In this document: one piece after another, positions 51,401-60,081 of the stretch | How the letters are laid out: the number at the start of each line of letters is the position of its first letter | How positions within the stretch are numbered: the first letter of the stretch is position 1 | NCBI RefSeq assembly: GCF_900113735.1 | Contig: NZ_FOQM01000021.1 | Span: forward strand, 1-64,000 | DNA from: Bradyrhizobium sp. Gha | Lineage (GTDB): Bacteria; Pseudomonadota; Alphaproteobacteria; Rhizobiales; Xanthobacteraceae | Length of the DNA: 64,000 nt | Reading direction: 5' to 3' | Position numbers and translations under genes: made by a program | Notes under the pieces: model-generated | What the model was told of the DNA's origin: nothing | Seen by the model: only the letters and a program-made list of their open reading frames with translations | Database searches by the model: none

Positions 51401-53635
51401 GGGCTCAATCCGGGCGAGGACGCCAAGATCGTCGTCGCCGCGGTCGATGTGGGCATCCTCAACCTCACCAATTACAAGCCGCCGGCGCCGGATGATTATT
51501 ATCTCGGCCAGCGTCAGCTCAGCGCGGAGATCCGCGATCTCTATGGGCAGCTGATCGACGGCATGTCCGGTACGCGCGGCCAGATCAAATCCGGCGGCGA
51601 CGCCGGCGCGGCCGAGCTTCAAGGCTCGCCGCCCGCGCAGAAGCCGCTCGCGCTCTATTCCGGCATCGTCACGGTGGGGGCTGACGGCACTGCGGAAGTC
51701 AGCTTCGACATTCCGGAGTTCGCCGGCACCGCGCGCGTCATGGCGGTGGCATGGACCGCCACGAAGCTCGGCCGCGCCAACACCGACGTCGTGATCCGCG
51801 ACCCCGTCGTGCTGACCACCACGCTGCCGCGCTTCCTGCTCAATGGCGACCACGGCACGGTCAATCTCGAGATCGACAATGTCGAGGGGCAAGCCGGCGA
51901 CTACGTCATCAACGTCAAGACCGGCGGCCCGGTGAAGATGTCGGGCAATCCCGCCACCACGGTCAAGCTCGCCGCCAAGCAGCGCAACGCGTTCTCGCTG
52001 GCGCTCGATGCGACCGCGGCGGGGCAGGCGACGCTCGACGTCGACATCAAGGGACCGAACGGACTTGCGCTCGCAAGGCACTATGCCTTCGACGTCAAGG
52101 CGGCGACGCAGGTGTTGGCGCGGCGCTCGATCCGCACGTTGGCGAAGGGCGAGAGCCTGACGCTGACATCGGACATGTTCTCCGACCTCGTGCCGGGCAC
52201 CGGCAGCGTCTCGGTCTCCGCCAGCCTGTCCACCGCGCTCGATGCGGCGACGATCCTGAAGGCGCTCGATCGTTATCCCTATGGCTGCTCGGAACAGATC
52301 ACGAGCCGCGCCATGCCGCTGCTCTATGTCAACGACCTCGCGGCCGGGGCGCATCTTGCGATGGACACCGAGGTCGATCAGCGCATCCGCGATGCCATCG
52401 AACGGCTTTTGGCCCGTCAGGGCTCCAATGGCTCGTTCGGCCTGTGGTCGGCGGGCGGTGACGATGCCTGGCTCGATGCCTACGTGACTGACTTCCTCTC
52501 CCGCGCCCGCGAAAAGGGCTTTGTGGTGCCCGATGTCCTGTTCAAGAACGCGCTGGATCGTATCCGCAATTCCGTCGTCAACGGCAATGAGCCAGAGAAG
52601 GACGGCGGGCGCGATCTCGCTTATGGCCTCTACGTGCTGGCGCGCAACGGCGCGGCACCGATCGGCGATCTCCGCTATCTCGCGGATACCAAGCTGAACA
52701 ACCTGGCGACGCCGATCGCCAAGTCTCAGCTTGCAGCGGCGCTCGCTCTGGTCGGCGACCGCAACCGCGCTGAGCGGGTCTATGGCGCGGCACTGGACTC
52801 GCTTGCGCCCAAGCCGGTGCTGGAGTTCGGCCGCAGCGACTACGGCTCGCAGCTCCGCGACGCCGCTGCTCTGGTCTCGCTCGCGAGCGAAGGCAACGCA
52901 CCGAAGGCGACGCTGACGCAGGCCGTCGCACGGGTCGAGACCGCGCGCGGGCTGACGCCCTACACCTCCACGCAGGAGAATGCGTGGCTGGTGCTCGCGG
53001 CCCGGGCGCTGGCCAAGGAGAACCTCTCGATCGAGGTCGATGGCCAGCCGATCAAGACCGCGCTCTATCGCAGTTACAAGGCGGACACCCTGAACGGCAA
53101 GCCGCTCAAGATCACCAACACCGGCGATGCGCCTGTTCAGGCGGTGGTCTCGGTGTCGGGCTCGCCGGTGACGCCGGAGCCGGCCGCGTCCAACGGCTTC
53201 AAGATCGAGCGGAACTACTTCACGCTCGACGGCAAGCCCGCCGATATCAGCAAGGTCAAGCAGAACGATCGCTTTGCCGTGGTGTTGAAGATTACGGAGG
53301 CGAAGCCCGAGTACGGCCACATCATGGTGTCCGATTATCTGCCGGCGGGTCTGGAGATCGACAACCCCAAACTGGTCTCGTCGGGCGACAGCGGCACGCT
53401 GGACTGGATAGAGGACGGCGCGGAGCCCGAGGATACCGAGTTCCGTGACGACCGCTTCACGGCGGCCGTGGATCGCGCCTCGGATTCAAAGGCGGTGTTC
53501 ACCGTCGCCTATGTCGTGCGCGTGGTTTCACCCGGCAAATACGTGTTGCCGCAGGCCTATGTCGAGGACATGTACAACCCCTCGCGCTATGGTCGCACCG
53601 GTACAGGCATTGTCGAGGTGCGGGCGGCGAAGTGA
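48431..53635 (+). CDS. Bacterial alpha-2-macroglobulin, thioester type
   Basis: From ATG 48431 the product is 1734 residues with a signal peptide (ALCATLAFGLSAAQA-AD) and no lipobox. It has the family's long series of beta-sandwich (MG) domains, a bait region, an A2M domain around DIPEFAGTARVMAVAWTA, and the thioester motif in YPYGCSEQITSRAM with Cys1286. An alpha-helical thioester domain (LLARQGSNGSFGLWSAGGDD) and a C-terminal receptor-like domain (VVSPGKYVLPQAYVEDMYNP) follow. It is thought to trap proteases in the periplasm. It precedes pbpC, the typical pairing with a peptidoglycan synthase that may repair damaged wall. Confidence 0.93.
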   Translation: MIGLVRAVALCATLAFGLSAAQAADKAFKRDDLADSAVKLEAQIKSEAGPVAKSGTSLRTDADSAFRRNDFRTGLAVLGQIAATTPDDAGNWLRLAKAIFQITPKSSSEQTFLLERASTAAYIAYQRAGNPGEEADALAVLGKSLSERKLWRPALDALRLSLDMREVADVRGQYEKMRDEHGFRLLDYTVDSDSASPRACFQFSEELAKRTDFAPFLALAGQDKPALSAEGKQLCVDGLKHGERYNINLRAGLPSTVKEGLPKSAEFNIYVRDRKPFVRFTSRAYVLPRTGQRGIPVVSVNTPAVNISVFRIGDRNLINNVVDSDFQKTLSKYQLSDLGDERGVKVWSGELATAMNLNQDVITAFPVDEALGELQPGVYVMTAAAKGPGSDDDYQLATQWFIVSDLGVSAYSGNDGIHVFVNSLASTEPVGKAEVRLVARNNEILATRKTDDAGHVLFEAGLARGEGGLSPAMLTVTGEKADYAFLSLKTSAFDLSDRGVAGRAVPARADAFVYAERGVYRSNETVYLTALLRDGQGNAVNGGPLTLVIERPDGVEFRRAMLADQGAGGRTLAVPLNSAVPTGTWRVRAFTDPRGSSVGETTFMVEDYVPDRIEFDLSAKDKLIKANAPVELKADGHFLYGAPASGLSLEGDMLIAPAAERPGFAGYQFGVDDEQTTSNERTPLENLPGADANGVATFPVTLEKQPASTRPQEAQIFIRMVETGGRAVERKLVLPVAPATALIGVKPLFGDKNVAEGDKAEFDVVFVSPEGKTIARDGLRYELLKMESRYQWYRQNNYWEYEPVKSTSRVADGDVTIAADKPSRISLAPRPGRYRLDVKSNDADGPVTSVQFDVGWYSDGSADTPDLLETSIDKPQYSSGDTMTVSVNVRAAGKLTVNVVGDRLLTTQTIDVKEGTAQVRLPVGRDWGTGAYVVATLRRPLDAAAQRMPGRAIGLKWFGIDKQARTLQVKLTPPDLIRPNSTLKIPVKLDGLNPGEDAKIVVAAVDVGILNLTNYKPPAPDDYYLGQRQLSAEIRDLYGQLIDGMSGTRGQIKSGGDAGAAELQGSPPAQKPLALYSGIVTVGADGTAEVSFDIPEFAGTARVMAVAWTATKLGRANTDVVIRDPVVLTTTLPRFLLNGDHGTVNLEIDNVEGQAGDYVINVKTGGPVKMSGNPATTVKLAAKQRNAFSLALDATAAGQATLDVDIKGPNGLALARHYAFDVKAATQVLARRSIRTLAKGESLTLTSDMFSDLVPGTGSVSVSASLSTALDAATILKALDRYPYGCSEQITSRAMPLLYVNDLAAGAHLAMDTEVDQRIRDAIERLLARQGSNGSFGLWSAGGDDAWLDAYVTDFLSRAREKGFVVPDVLFKNALDRIRNSVVNGNEPEKDGGRDLAYGLYVLARNGAAPIGDLRYLADTKLNNLATPIAKSQLAAALALVGDRNRAERVYGAALDSLAPKPVLEFGRSDYGSQLRDAAALVSLASEGNAPKATLTQAVARVETARGLTPYTSTQENAWLVLAARALAKENLSIEVDGQPIKTALYRSYKADTLNGKPLKITNTGDAPVQAVVSVSGSPVTPEPAASNGFKIERNYFTLDGKPADISKVKQNDRFAVVLKITEAKPEYGHIMVSDYLPAGLEIDNPKLVSSGDSGTLDWIEDGAEPEDTEFRDDRFTAAVDRASDSKAVFTVAYVVRVVSPGKYVLPQAYVEDMYNPSRYGRTGTGIVEVRAAK

Positions 53636-53667
53636 GCGGTGAGATGAACGACGGCGATAATAGCTCT

Positions 53668-53749
53668 CGTCATTCCGGGGCGGCTCGCAGAGCCGAACCC
53701 GGAATCTCGAGGTTCCGGGTGTGGTCCTTCGGACCATCCCGGAACGACG
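53668..53749. repeat. Interspersed palindromic repeat
   Basis: The unit begins CGTCATTCCGGGGCGG and ends ATCCCGGAACGACG. Internal GGCTCGCAGAGCC and GTGGTCCTTCGGACCA arms can form hairpins. It is of a type widely scattered in Bradyrhizobium intergenic DNA. It lies between the alpha-2-macroglobulin and pbpC genes. Confidence 0.75.
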
Positions 53750-53772
53750 GCAGCGGAGGAGGGGGCGCGAGC

Positions 53773-55833
53773 ATGCGTCTCCTCTCCGCCCTCGCGTTCA
53801 CCTTCATCCTCGCCATCATCGGTTTCGTCGGCTGGGTCTATTCACTCGGCCCATTGCCACTCGACGAGGCGCGCCGCGTCTCGACCACAATCGTCGACCG
53901 CAACGGCAAGCTGCTGCGCGCCTATGCGATGGCCGACGGGCGCTGGCGGTTGCCGGTCGACGCCGAAGCCAACGTCGATCCGACCTATCTCAAGCTGCTG
54001 TTCGCCTATGAGGACCAGCGCTTCTACGCCCATGACGGCATCGATCCGATGGCGCTGGGGCGCGCCGCGTTGCAGCTCGGAACGCGTGGGCACATCGTGT
54101 CCGGCGGCTCGACCATCTCGATGCAACTCGCCCGGCTGATGGAGCCGCGGCGGCAGCGTTCGCTCTACGCAAAACTGCACCAGATCGTGCGCGCGATCGA
54201 GCTGGAGCGGACGCTCGACAAGCACGAGATCCTCAACCTCTACCTGGCGCTTGCGCCCTATGGCGGCAATCTCGAAGGCATCCGCGCCGCCTCGATCGCC
54301 TATCTCGGCAAGGAGCCGAAGCGGCTGTCGCTGGCGGAGGCAGCGCTTTTGGTCGCGCTGCCGCAATCGCCGGAAACGCGCAGGCTCGACCGCTATCCCG
54401 AAGCCGCGCGCCTCGCGCGCGATCGCGTGCTCGATCGCATGGTCGAGGAGCATGTGGTCAGCATCGACGATGCGAAGCAGGCCAAGGCCGTGCCCGTGCC
54501 GAAGCTGCGCAAGCCGATGCCGATCCTGGCACCGCATGCCTCCGACAACGCGCTGGCAACGGTCAAGGATGTCCCTGTTATCAAGCTGACGCTGGATTCC
54601 AATCTGCAGAAGGTGCTGGAGCCGCTGGCGCGCGACCGCGCAGTTGCACTGGGGCCGAACATCTCGGTCGGCATCATCGTCATCGACAATGACAGCGGCG
54701 ACGTGCTCGCCCGCGTCGGCTCGGCCGACTATTTCGACGACATCAGGGCAGGACAGGTCGACATGACCCGCGCCATCCGCTCGCCTGGCTCGACGCTCAA
54801 GCCGTTCATCTATGGACTCGCGTTCGAGGACGGTTTTGTTCACCCCGACAGTCTGATCGACGATCGCCCGGTGCGCTTCGGCTCCTACGCGCCGGAGAAT
54901 TTCGACCTGACGTTTCAGGGTACGGTGCCCGTGAGGAAGGCACTGCAGCTGTCGCTGAACGTGCCGGCGATCGTGCTGCTCGATCGTGTCGGCTCGAGCC
55001 GGCTGGCCTCGCGGCTACGGCAAGCCGGCGGCAATCTGGTTTTGCCCAAGGATGAGGCACCGGGGCTGGCGATGGGTCTCGGCGGCGTCGGCGTGACGCT
55101 TCAGGACCTCGCCCAGCTCTATGCGGGTTTCGCCCGGCTCGGCACCACCAAGCCGCTGCGTGAGATCATCGCAGCCAAGGACGATCGCGAGCCGCTGCGG
55201 CTGCTGGATCAGGTGGCGGCCTGGCAGGTCGGCAACGTGCTGCTGGGAACCCCGCCGCCGGAGAATGCCGCCCATAACAGGATCGCCTTCAAGACTGGCA
55301 CCTCCTACGGCTATCGCGACGCCTGGTCGGTCGGATTCGACGGCCGCATGACCATTGGCGTCTGGGTCGGCCGGCCCGATGGCGCGCCGGTTCCCGGCCT
55401 GATCGGCCGCGTCGCCGCTGCGCCCATCCTGTTCGATGCCTTCGCGCGGACCGGCAAGACGTTGGTTCCGCTGCCGAAGCCGCCCAAGGGAACCCTGGTG
55501 GCCAACAACGCGAAGTTGCCGTTGCCCCTCAAGCGGTTCCGGCCCGTCGGAGAGCTGGTGCGGACCGGCGGCGAGCAGGCGCTCCACATCCAGTTCCCGC
55601 TCAACGGCTCCCGGATCGACGTGGACCGTTCAGGTGGAGCGGAAGCGGCCGCGATGCCGGTCAAGGTCGCGGGCGGGGTGCTGCCGATGACGGTCATGCT
55701 CAACGGAACGGCTCTCGGCGAGATCGACGGGCGGCGCCAGCGGCTGATCGATCCGCCCGGCCCAGGCTTTGCACGACTCACGGTGATCGACGCCGTTGGC
55801 GCAGCAGACACAGTCGTCATTCGAATTCAATGA
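53773..55833 (+). CDS. pbpC: Penicillin-binding protein 1C
   Basis: From ATG 53773 (GGAGGAGGGGG upstream) the product is 686 residues. An N-terminal membrane anchor (ALAFTFILAIIGFVGWVYSL) is followed by the GT51 transglycosylase domain (FAYEDQRFYAHDGIDPMALG, GGSTISMQLARLMEPR, ERTLDKHEILNLYLALAPYG) and the transpeptidase domain with SPGSTLKPFIYGLAF (catalytic Ser and Lys) and FKTGTSYGYRDAW. The C-terminal BiPBP_C-type domain ends the protein. It makes peptidoglycan in the periplasm. Its pairing with the macroglobulin matches E. coli yfhM-pbpC. Confidence 0.93.
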   Translation: MRLLSALAFTFILAIIGFVGWVYSLGPLPLDEARRVSTTIVDRNGKLLRAYAMADGRWRLPVDAEANVDPTYLKLLFAYEDQRFYAHDGIDPMALGRAALQLGTRGHIVSGGSTISMQLARLMEPRRQRSLYAKLHQIVRAIELERTLDKHEILNLYLALAPYGGNLEGIRAASIAYLGKEPKRLSLAEAALLVALPQSPETRRLDRYPEAARLARDRVLDRMVEEHVVSIDDAKQAKAVPVPKLRKPMPILAPHASDNALATVKDVPVIKLTLDSNLQKVLEPLARDRAVALGPNISVGIIVIDNDSGDVLARVGSADYFDDIRAGQVDMTRAIRSPGSTLKPFIYGLAFEDGFVHPDSLIDDRPVRFGSYAPENFDLTFQGTVPVRKALQLSLNVPAIVLLDRVGSSRLASRLRQAGGNLVLPKDEAPGLAMGLGGVGVTLQDLAQLYAGFARLGTTKPLREIIAAKDDREPLRLLDQVAAWQVGNVLLGTPPPENAAHNRIAFKTGTSYGYRDAWSVGFDGRMTIGVWVGRPDGAPVPGLIGRVAAAPILFDAFARTGKTLVPLPKPPKGTLVANNAKLPLPLKRFRPVGELVRTGGEQALHIQFPLNGSRIDVDRSGGAEAAAMPVKVAGGVLPMTVMLNGTALGEIDGRRQRLIDPPGPGFARLTVIDAVGAADTVVIRIQ

Positions 55834-55883
55834 GAGCGGCTTAAGCGGTTGTGGCGATGGCGGTTTCAGCGTAAGCGGAACCA

Positions 55884-57626
55884 ATGGCCGAGACCTATCC
55901 AACGCCCCGTTTTGGAGCACCCCGAGAGCCGAAAACGCCCGTGAATCCGGGCAGCCGGCTCGTGCTGATGCTCGACTTTGTCACCACCAGCCACGCCCGC
56001 GCTGTGGGCTTCCTGGTGCTGTGCGCACTGCTGCTGTTCCTGCCGGGCTTCTTTACCATCCCACCGGTCGATCGCGACGAGGCGCGCTTCGCGCAGGCGA
56101 CCAAGCAGATGGTCGAGAGCGGCGATTATGTCGACATCCGCTTCCAGGAGGACGTCCGCTACAAGAAGCCGGTCGGCATCTACTGGTTGCAATCCGCGGC
56201 CGTCGAGGTCGCGACGGCGCTGAAGCTGCCCAAGGCCGAGCTGCGGATCTGGGTCTACCGGCTGCCCTCGCTGATCGGGGCGATCGGCGCGGTGCTGATG
56301 ACCTATTGGACGGCGCTCGGCTTCCTGACGCGGCGCGCGGCGGTGCTCGCTGCGCTGCTCATGTCCGCCTCCGTGCTGCTCGGCGTTGAAGCGCGGCTCG
56401 CCAAGACCGACGCCATGCTGCTGTTCTGCGTGACCGCAGCCATGGGCGCCATGGCGCGGGCCTATCTGTCCTGGCAGCGCGCCGAGGACGAGACGCATCC
56501 GCCCTGGAGCTGGCCCGCGATCTTCTGGACCGCGCTCGCTGCCGGCATCCTGATCAAGGGCCCGCTGATCCTGATGTTCGCAGGTCTGACCATCATCGCG
56601 CTCGCGATCCAGGACCGCGATTCCTCCTGGCTGTGGCGCTTGCGCCCCGTCTGGGGCTTGATGTGGATGCTGGTGCTGGTGCTGCCCTGGTTCATCGCGA
56701 TCTTCTGGCGCGCCGGCGATGCCTTCTTCGCTGATTCCGTCGGCGGCGACATGCTGAGCAAGCTCAGTGCGCAGGAATCCCATGGCGCGCCGCCCGGGCT
56801 TTATCTGGCGCTGTTCTGGATCACCTTCTGGCCGGGTGCGCCGCTCGCGGCGATGGCGGCGCCTGCGGTGTGGCGGGCGCGACGCGAGCCCGGCGCGCAA
56901 TTTCTGTTGGCCTGGCTGATCCCGTCCTGGATCGTGTTCGAAGCGGTTCTGACCAAGCTGCCGCATTACGTTCTGCCGCTCTATCCCGCGATTGCGATCC
57001 TCACGGCCGGCGCGCTGGAGCGGAACGTGCTGTCGCGCTCGTGGCTCGCGCGCGGCTCGGCCTGGTGGTTCGTGATTCCGGCAGGCGGCTCGATCATTGC
57101 GGTGGTCGGCGCGGTGATGCTGACGCGGCAGCCGGCGTTCGTCGCCTGGCCGTTCATCGCGGCTTCGCTGATCTTCGGCCTGTTCGCCTGGTGGCTGTTC
57201 GACACCAACCGCGCCGAGCGTTCGCTGCTCAACGCGCTGGTCGCGGCGCTGATGCTCGCCGTCGCGGTCTACGGCATCGTGCTGCCATCGCTGACGCCGC
57301 TGTTTCCGAGCATCGAGATCGCACGCGCGCTGCGCAACGTCACCTGCGTGGGGCCAAGGGCGGCCTCCGCCGGCTACGCCGAACCGAGCCTCGTGTTCCT
57401 GACCGGCACCCAGACGCTGTTGACGGACGGGTCGGGCGCTGCCGATTTCCTCAGACAGGGAAGCTGTCGCTTCGCGCTGATCGAGCAGCGCTCGGAGCGC
57501 AGCTTCGTGCAGCGCGCCGAGGCGATCGGGCTGCGTTACAAGGTCGGGGCGCGCATCGAAGGCTACAATTTCTCGCAGGGACGCGCGATCTCGATCGCGA
57601 TTTTCCGCTCCGAAGGCACCGAATAG
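55884..57626 (+). CDS. ArnT-like GT-C glycosyltransferase
   Basis: The 580-residue protein has about 12 membrane helices and the ArnT/PMT signature at the N-terminus: PPVDRDEARFAQATKQMVES with the catalytic acidic residues, then RYKKPVGIYWLQS. A periplasmic C-terminal domain of about 100 residues follows. ArnT-type enzymes move a sugar from undecaprenyl phosphate onto lipid A in the periplasm. The genes after it encode a PAP2 phosphatase, a GT2 transferase and an LAB_N protein. The sugar may be galacturonate or mannose (lipid A sugars known in rhizobia), an inference. The stop is 1 nt from the next start. Confidence 0.88.
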   Translation: MAETYPTPRFGAPREPKTPVNPGSRLVLMLDFVTTSHARAVGFLVLCALLLFLPGFFTIPPVDRDEARFAQATKQMVESGDYVDIRFQEDVRYKKPVGIYWLQSAAVEVATALKLPKAELRIWVYRLPSLIGAIGAVLMTYWTALGFLTRRAAVLAALLMSASVLLGVEARLAKTDAMLLFCVTAAMGAMARAYLSWQRAEDETHPPWSWPAIFWTALAAGILIKGPLILMFAGLTIIALAIQDRDSSWLWRLRPVWGLMWMLVLVLPWFIAIFWRAGDAFFADSVGGDMLSKLSAQESHGAPPGLYLALFWITFWPGAPLAAMAAPAVWRARREPGAQFLLAWLIPSWIVFEAVLTKLPHYVLPLYPAIAILTAGALERNVLSRSWLARGSAWWFVIPAGGSIIAVVGAVMLTRQPAFVAWPFIAASLIFGLFAWWLFDTNRAERSLLNALVAALMLAVAVYGIVLPSLTPLFPSIEIARALRNVTCVGPRAASAGYAEPSLVFLTGTQTLLTDGSGAADFLRQGSCRFALIEQRSERSFVQRAEAIGLRYKVGARIEGYNFSQGRAISIAIFRSEGTE

Positions 57627-57627
57627 G

Positions 57628-58473
57628 ATGGCCGGCTCGACCACCCTCGCGCCGCGCGCGAGCTATCCCGCGCAGCTGGTTGCGGTCGCGGGGCACGCGC
57701 TGGCGCAGCTTGCGCGCTCACCCTCGCATTCGCGCCGCGCTGCGGCTGCGCGAACTCTGGCGCGGCATTCGCTGTGGCTCGGCGCAGCGGGCGCAACGCT
57801 CGTCATCGTGCTGATGCTCGCTTTCGACCGGACCGAAATCCAGCTGATGCCGGCGCGTGGCACGCCGGCGCTCTGGCCGATCCGGATCCTCACCGATTTC
57901 GGCAAGGATGTGAATGTGCTCACGGCGCTGGGCGTCGCACTGGTGATCGTCGCGCTTGTCGCTGCCGGAACGCACGGCACGCGCCGCGCGCTCCTGCTCG
58001 GCTTCGGCACCCGGCTGCAATATCTGTTTCTGTCTGTAGCCCTGTCGGTGTTCGTGGCCGAAATCCTGAAATATCTCATCGGCCGCGGACGTCCGTTCGT
58101 CGGCGGCAAGGCCGATCCCTTCAACTTCATGCCGCTTGATGGCTCGGGGGCTTATTCCAGCCTGCCGTCGGGACATGCGGTGACCGCGTTTGCGCTGGCA
58201 TTTGCCGTCGCGGCGCTCTGGCCGCGCCTGCGCGTGGTGATGTTCACTTACGCGATCGTGATCGTGCTGACCCGCCTGGTGCTGCTGGCGCATCACCCGA
58301 GCGACGTCACGGCCGGTGCTCTGGTCGGCATGGTCGGCGCCATGGCGGTCCGTTACTGGTTTGCGGCGCGCCGGCTGGCCTTTGCCATCCGCGCCGACGG
58401 CACCATCGTGCCGCTTCCGGGACCGCTTCCCGGTCGGCTCAAAAGGGTTGCCCGCGGGGCATCTGCCCCATAA
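57628..58473 (+). CDS. PAP2-family lipid phosphatase
   Basis: The 281-residue protein has about five or six membrane helices and the three PAP2 motifs: KYLIGRGRPF, SLPSGHAVTAFALAF, and TRLVLLAHHPSDV. Such enzymes dephosphorylate undecaprenyl pyrophosphate or lipid A phosphates (LpxE/LpxF type). It is the second gene of the envelope-glycan set, 1 nt after the ArnT-like gene. The cytoplasmic N-terminus is Arg/Ala-rich. The exact substrate is not shown by sequence. Confidence 0.88.
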   Translation: MAGSTTLAPRASYPAQLVAVAGHALAQLARSPSHSRRAAAARTLARHSLWLGAAGATLVIVLMLAFDRTEIQLMPARGTPALWPIRILTDFGKDVNVLTALGVALVIVALVAAGTHGTRRALLLGFGTRLQYLFLSVALSVFVAEILKYLIGRGRPFVGGKADPFNFMPLDGSGAYSSLPSGHAVTAFALAFAVAALWPRLRVVMFTYAIVIVLTRLVLLAHHPSDVTAGALVGMVGAMAVRYWFAARRLAFAIRADGTIVPLPGPLPGRLKRVARGASAP

Positions 58474-58538
58474 AAGCGGCTGCTTCCCGGGAAGCGGGTT
58501 CCCAGGACGCCGGCCAATTCCAACCACGAGCTTTCGAT

Positions 58539-59270
58539 TTGTCGTCCCAGCCCTCGGTTTCCATCGTCGTCCCGGTGCGCAATGAAGCCGACAACATTGT
58601 GCCCCTGATCGAGGAGATCACGGCTGTGCTCGATGGCCGCTGGGCCTATGAAATCATCTATGTCAACGACGGCTCAACCGATGCGACCGGCGAGCGGCTC
58701 GCAGCGATGATGGCGCAGCGGGACAATCTGCGGCAGTTGCGTCATGCCAGATCGGCCGGCCAATCGGCGGCGGTTCGCAGCGGCGTGCGGGCGGCGCGGG
58801 GCGCGATCGTGGCGACGCTCGATGGCGACGGCCAGAACAATCCCGTCTTCCTGCCGGACCTGATCGCGGCCGTCGAGAAGGGGGCCAATATCGGCCTCGC
58901 CGCGGGACAACGCGTCGGGCGCAAGGACACCGGCTTCAAGAAACTCCAGTCGCGGGTGGCCAACAAGGTCCGCAACGCGATCCTGCAGGACGGCACGCGC
59001 GACACCGGCTGCGGACTGAAGGCGTTCCGGCGCGAGGTCTTCCTGTCGATGCCCTATTTCGACGGGCTGCATCGTTTCCTGCCGGCGCTGGTCCGCCGCG
59101 AAGGCTTTGACATTGCCTATGTCGACGTGATCGACCGGCCACGCCATTCCGGCGTGTCCAATTACGGCTTCTTCGACCGGCTGTGGATCGGGATCATGGA
59201 TCTCGCCGGCGTGTGGTGGCTGATCCGCCGCAAGAAGCCCACTCCAGACGTGACTGAGGTGAAGGCATGA
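58539..59270 (+). CDS. Family 2 glycosyltransferase, polyprenyl-phosphate sugar type
   Basis: The 243-residue protein starts at TTG. It has a GT-A fold: SIVVPVRNEADNIVPLIEEI, YVNDGSTDATGERLAAM, and the metal-binding ATLDGDGQNNP. GLKAFRREVF and HRFLPALVRREGF follow, as in dolichol-phosphate mannosyltransferases and ArnC/RgtE enzymes. No C-terminal membrane helices are present; the next gene supplies a separate membrane protein. It probably charges undecaprenyl phosphate with the sugar used by the ArnT-like enzyme. Its stop overlaps the next start. Confidence 0.88.
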   Translation: MSSQPSVSIVVPVRNEADNIVPLIEEITAVLDGRWAYEIIYVNDGSTDATGERLAAMMAQRDNLRQLRHARSAGQSAAVRSGVRAARGAIVATLDGDGQNNPVFLPDLIAAVEKGANIGLAAGQRVGRKDTGFKKLQSRVANKVRNAILQDGTRDTGCGLKAFRREVFLSMPYFDGLHRFLPALVRREGFDIAYVDVIDRPRHSGVSNYGFFDRLWIGIMDLAGVWWLIRRKKPTPDVTEVKA

Positions 59271-59605
59271 TCATTCAATTCGGTCAGGCATTGCACAATT
59301 ATTTCTACGAGGTCTTCGTCGCCAAGTTCGATTTCTGGCTCGCCTTCGGGCTGGTCGCGCAATTGTTCTTCACCGCGCGTTTCCTGGTGCAGTGGATCGC
59401 GAGCGAGCGCGCCGGCAACAGCGTGGTGCCGATGGCGTTCTGGTTCTGCTCGATGGGCGGCGGCCTGATGACACTGGTTTACGGCGTCGTGAAGCGCGAG
59501 CCCATCATCATCCTCGGACAGGCGCTCGCGACGATCATCTATGTCCGAAACATCATGCTGATCGTCAAGAACCGCGGCCGGACGTCGAAGACCCTGGATC
59601 GCTGA
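59267..59605 (+). CDS. LAB_N-domain membrane protein
   Basis: The 112-residue protein has three membrane helices and the lipid-A-disaccharide-synthase N-terminal domain pattern: FWLAFGLVAQLFFTARFLVQ, WIASERAGNSVVPMAFWFCS, MGGGLMTLVYGVVKREPIII and LGQALATIIYVRNIMLIVKN. It does not contain the LpxB catalytic domain. Genes of this type accompany GT2 transferases in lipid A glycosylation sets and may act as a flippase or partner. ATGA overlap with the GT2 gene supports joint expression. Confidence 0.88.
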   Translation: MIIQFGQALHNYFYEVFVAKFDFWLAFGLVAQLFFTARFLVQWIASERAGNSVVPMAFWFCSMGGGLMTLVYGVVKREPIIILGQALATIIYVRNIMLIVKNRGRTSKTLDR

Positions 59606-59643
59606 GTCGGAGATCGCACGGACATGCAAATCTCCGGATCGAC

Positions 59644-60081
59644 ATGCGCAAGCTTCCGATAGTTCTGTTCTTCTCGCTTTTTTTGGCCGGCCTGACCTTG
59701 CTCGGGCTCGGCGTTCTCGATCTGGGCCGCACGATCGCATTTCTCGCCGGAGCCGAGCAGACCGAGGCGCGCTTTGCCGGCGCGATCGCACGAGGTGGTG
59801 GAAATCACGGCGGGACGTTTTTCTACCCGACCTTTCAGTTCGCAACACGCGACGGCCGCGCGATGACGTTCACGTCTCCTTCGGGGTCGACCGCGCAGCC
59901 TTATGTCGATGGTGAGCGAATCAGGATCGCCTACGATCCGCAGCGCCCCGAAGATGCGCGCCTGTTGTCGTTCCTGACACTGTGGATCGCTCCGACGCTG
60001 CTTTGCGCAGCGGGGCTGCTGCTGTCGGGAGGGGCGGTTCTGGTTCGCGCCGCGCTAACGCGGCAGCGCCGTCGCGCCTGA
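59644..60081 (+). CDS. DUF3592-like membrane protein
   Basis: From ATG 59644 the product is 145 residues: an N-terminal helix (LPIVLFFSLFLAGLTLLGLG), an extracytoplasmic beta domain (YPTFQFATRDGRAMTFTSPS, then YVDGERIRIAYDPQRPEDAR) and a C-terminal helix (FLTLWIAPTLLCAAGLLLSG). This is the usual DUF3592 layout; function unknown. It follows the LAB_N gene by 38 nt and overlaps the 3' end of the convergent phosphate transporter by 27 nt. Confidence 0.75.
   Translation: MRKLPIVLFFSLFLAGLTLLGLGVLDLGRTIAFLAGAEQTEARFAGAIARGGGNHGGTFFYPTFQFATRDGRAMTFTSPSGSTAQPYVDGERIRIAYDPQRPEDARLLSFLTLWIAPTLLCAAGLLLSGGAVLVRAALTRQRRRA

Noticed and set aside
51065..53320. Long open frame (751 codons) on the minus strand opposite the macroglobulin gene
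   Set aside because: It is very Arg/Gly/Asp/Val-rich without domain features and mirrors the codon pattern of a strongly supported gene on the plus strand; typical of GC-rich DNA.
55866..57644. 592-codon minus-strand frame opposite the ArnT-like gene
   Set aside because: Arg/Gln/Glu/His-rich shadow of a membrane protein; no domain signature.
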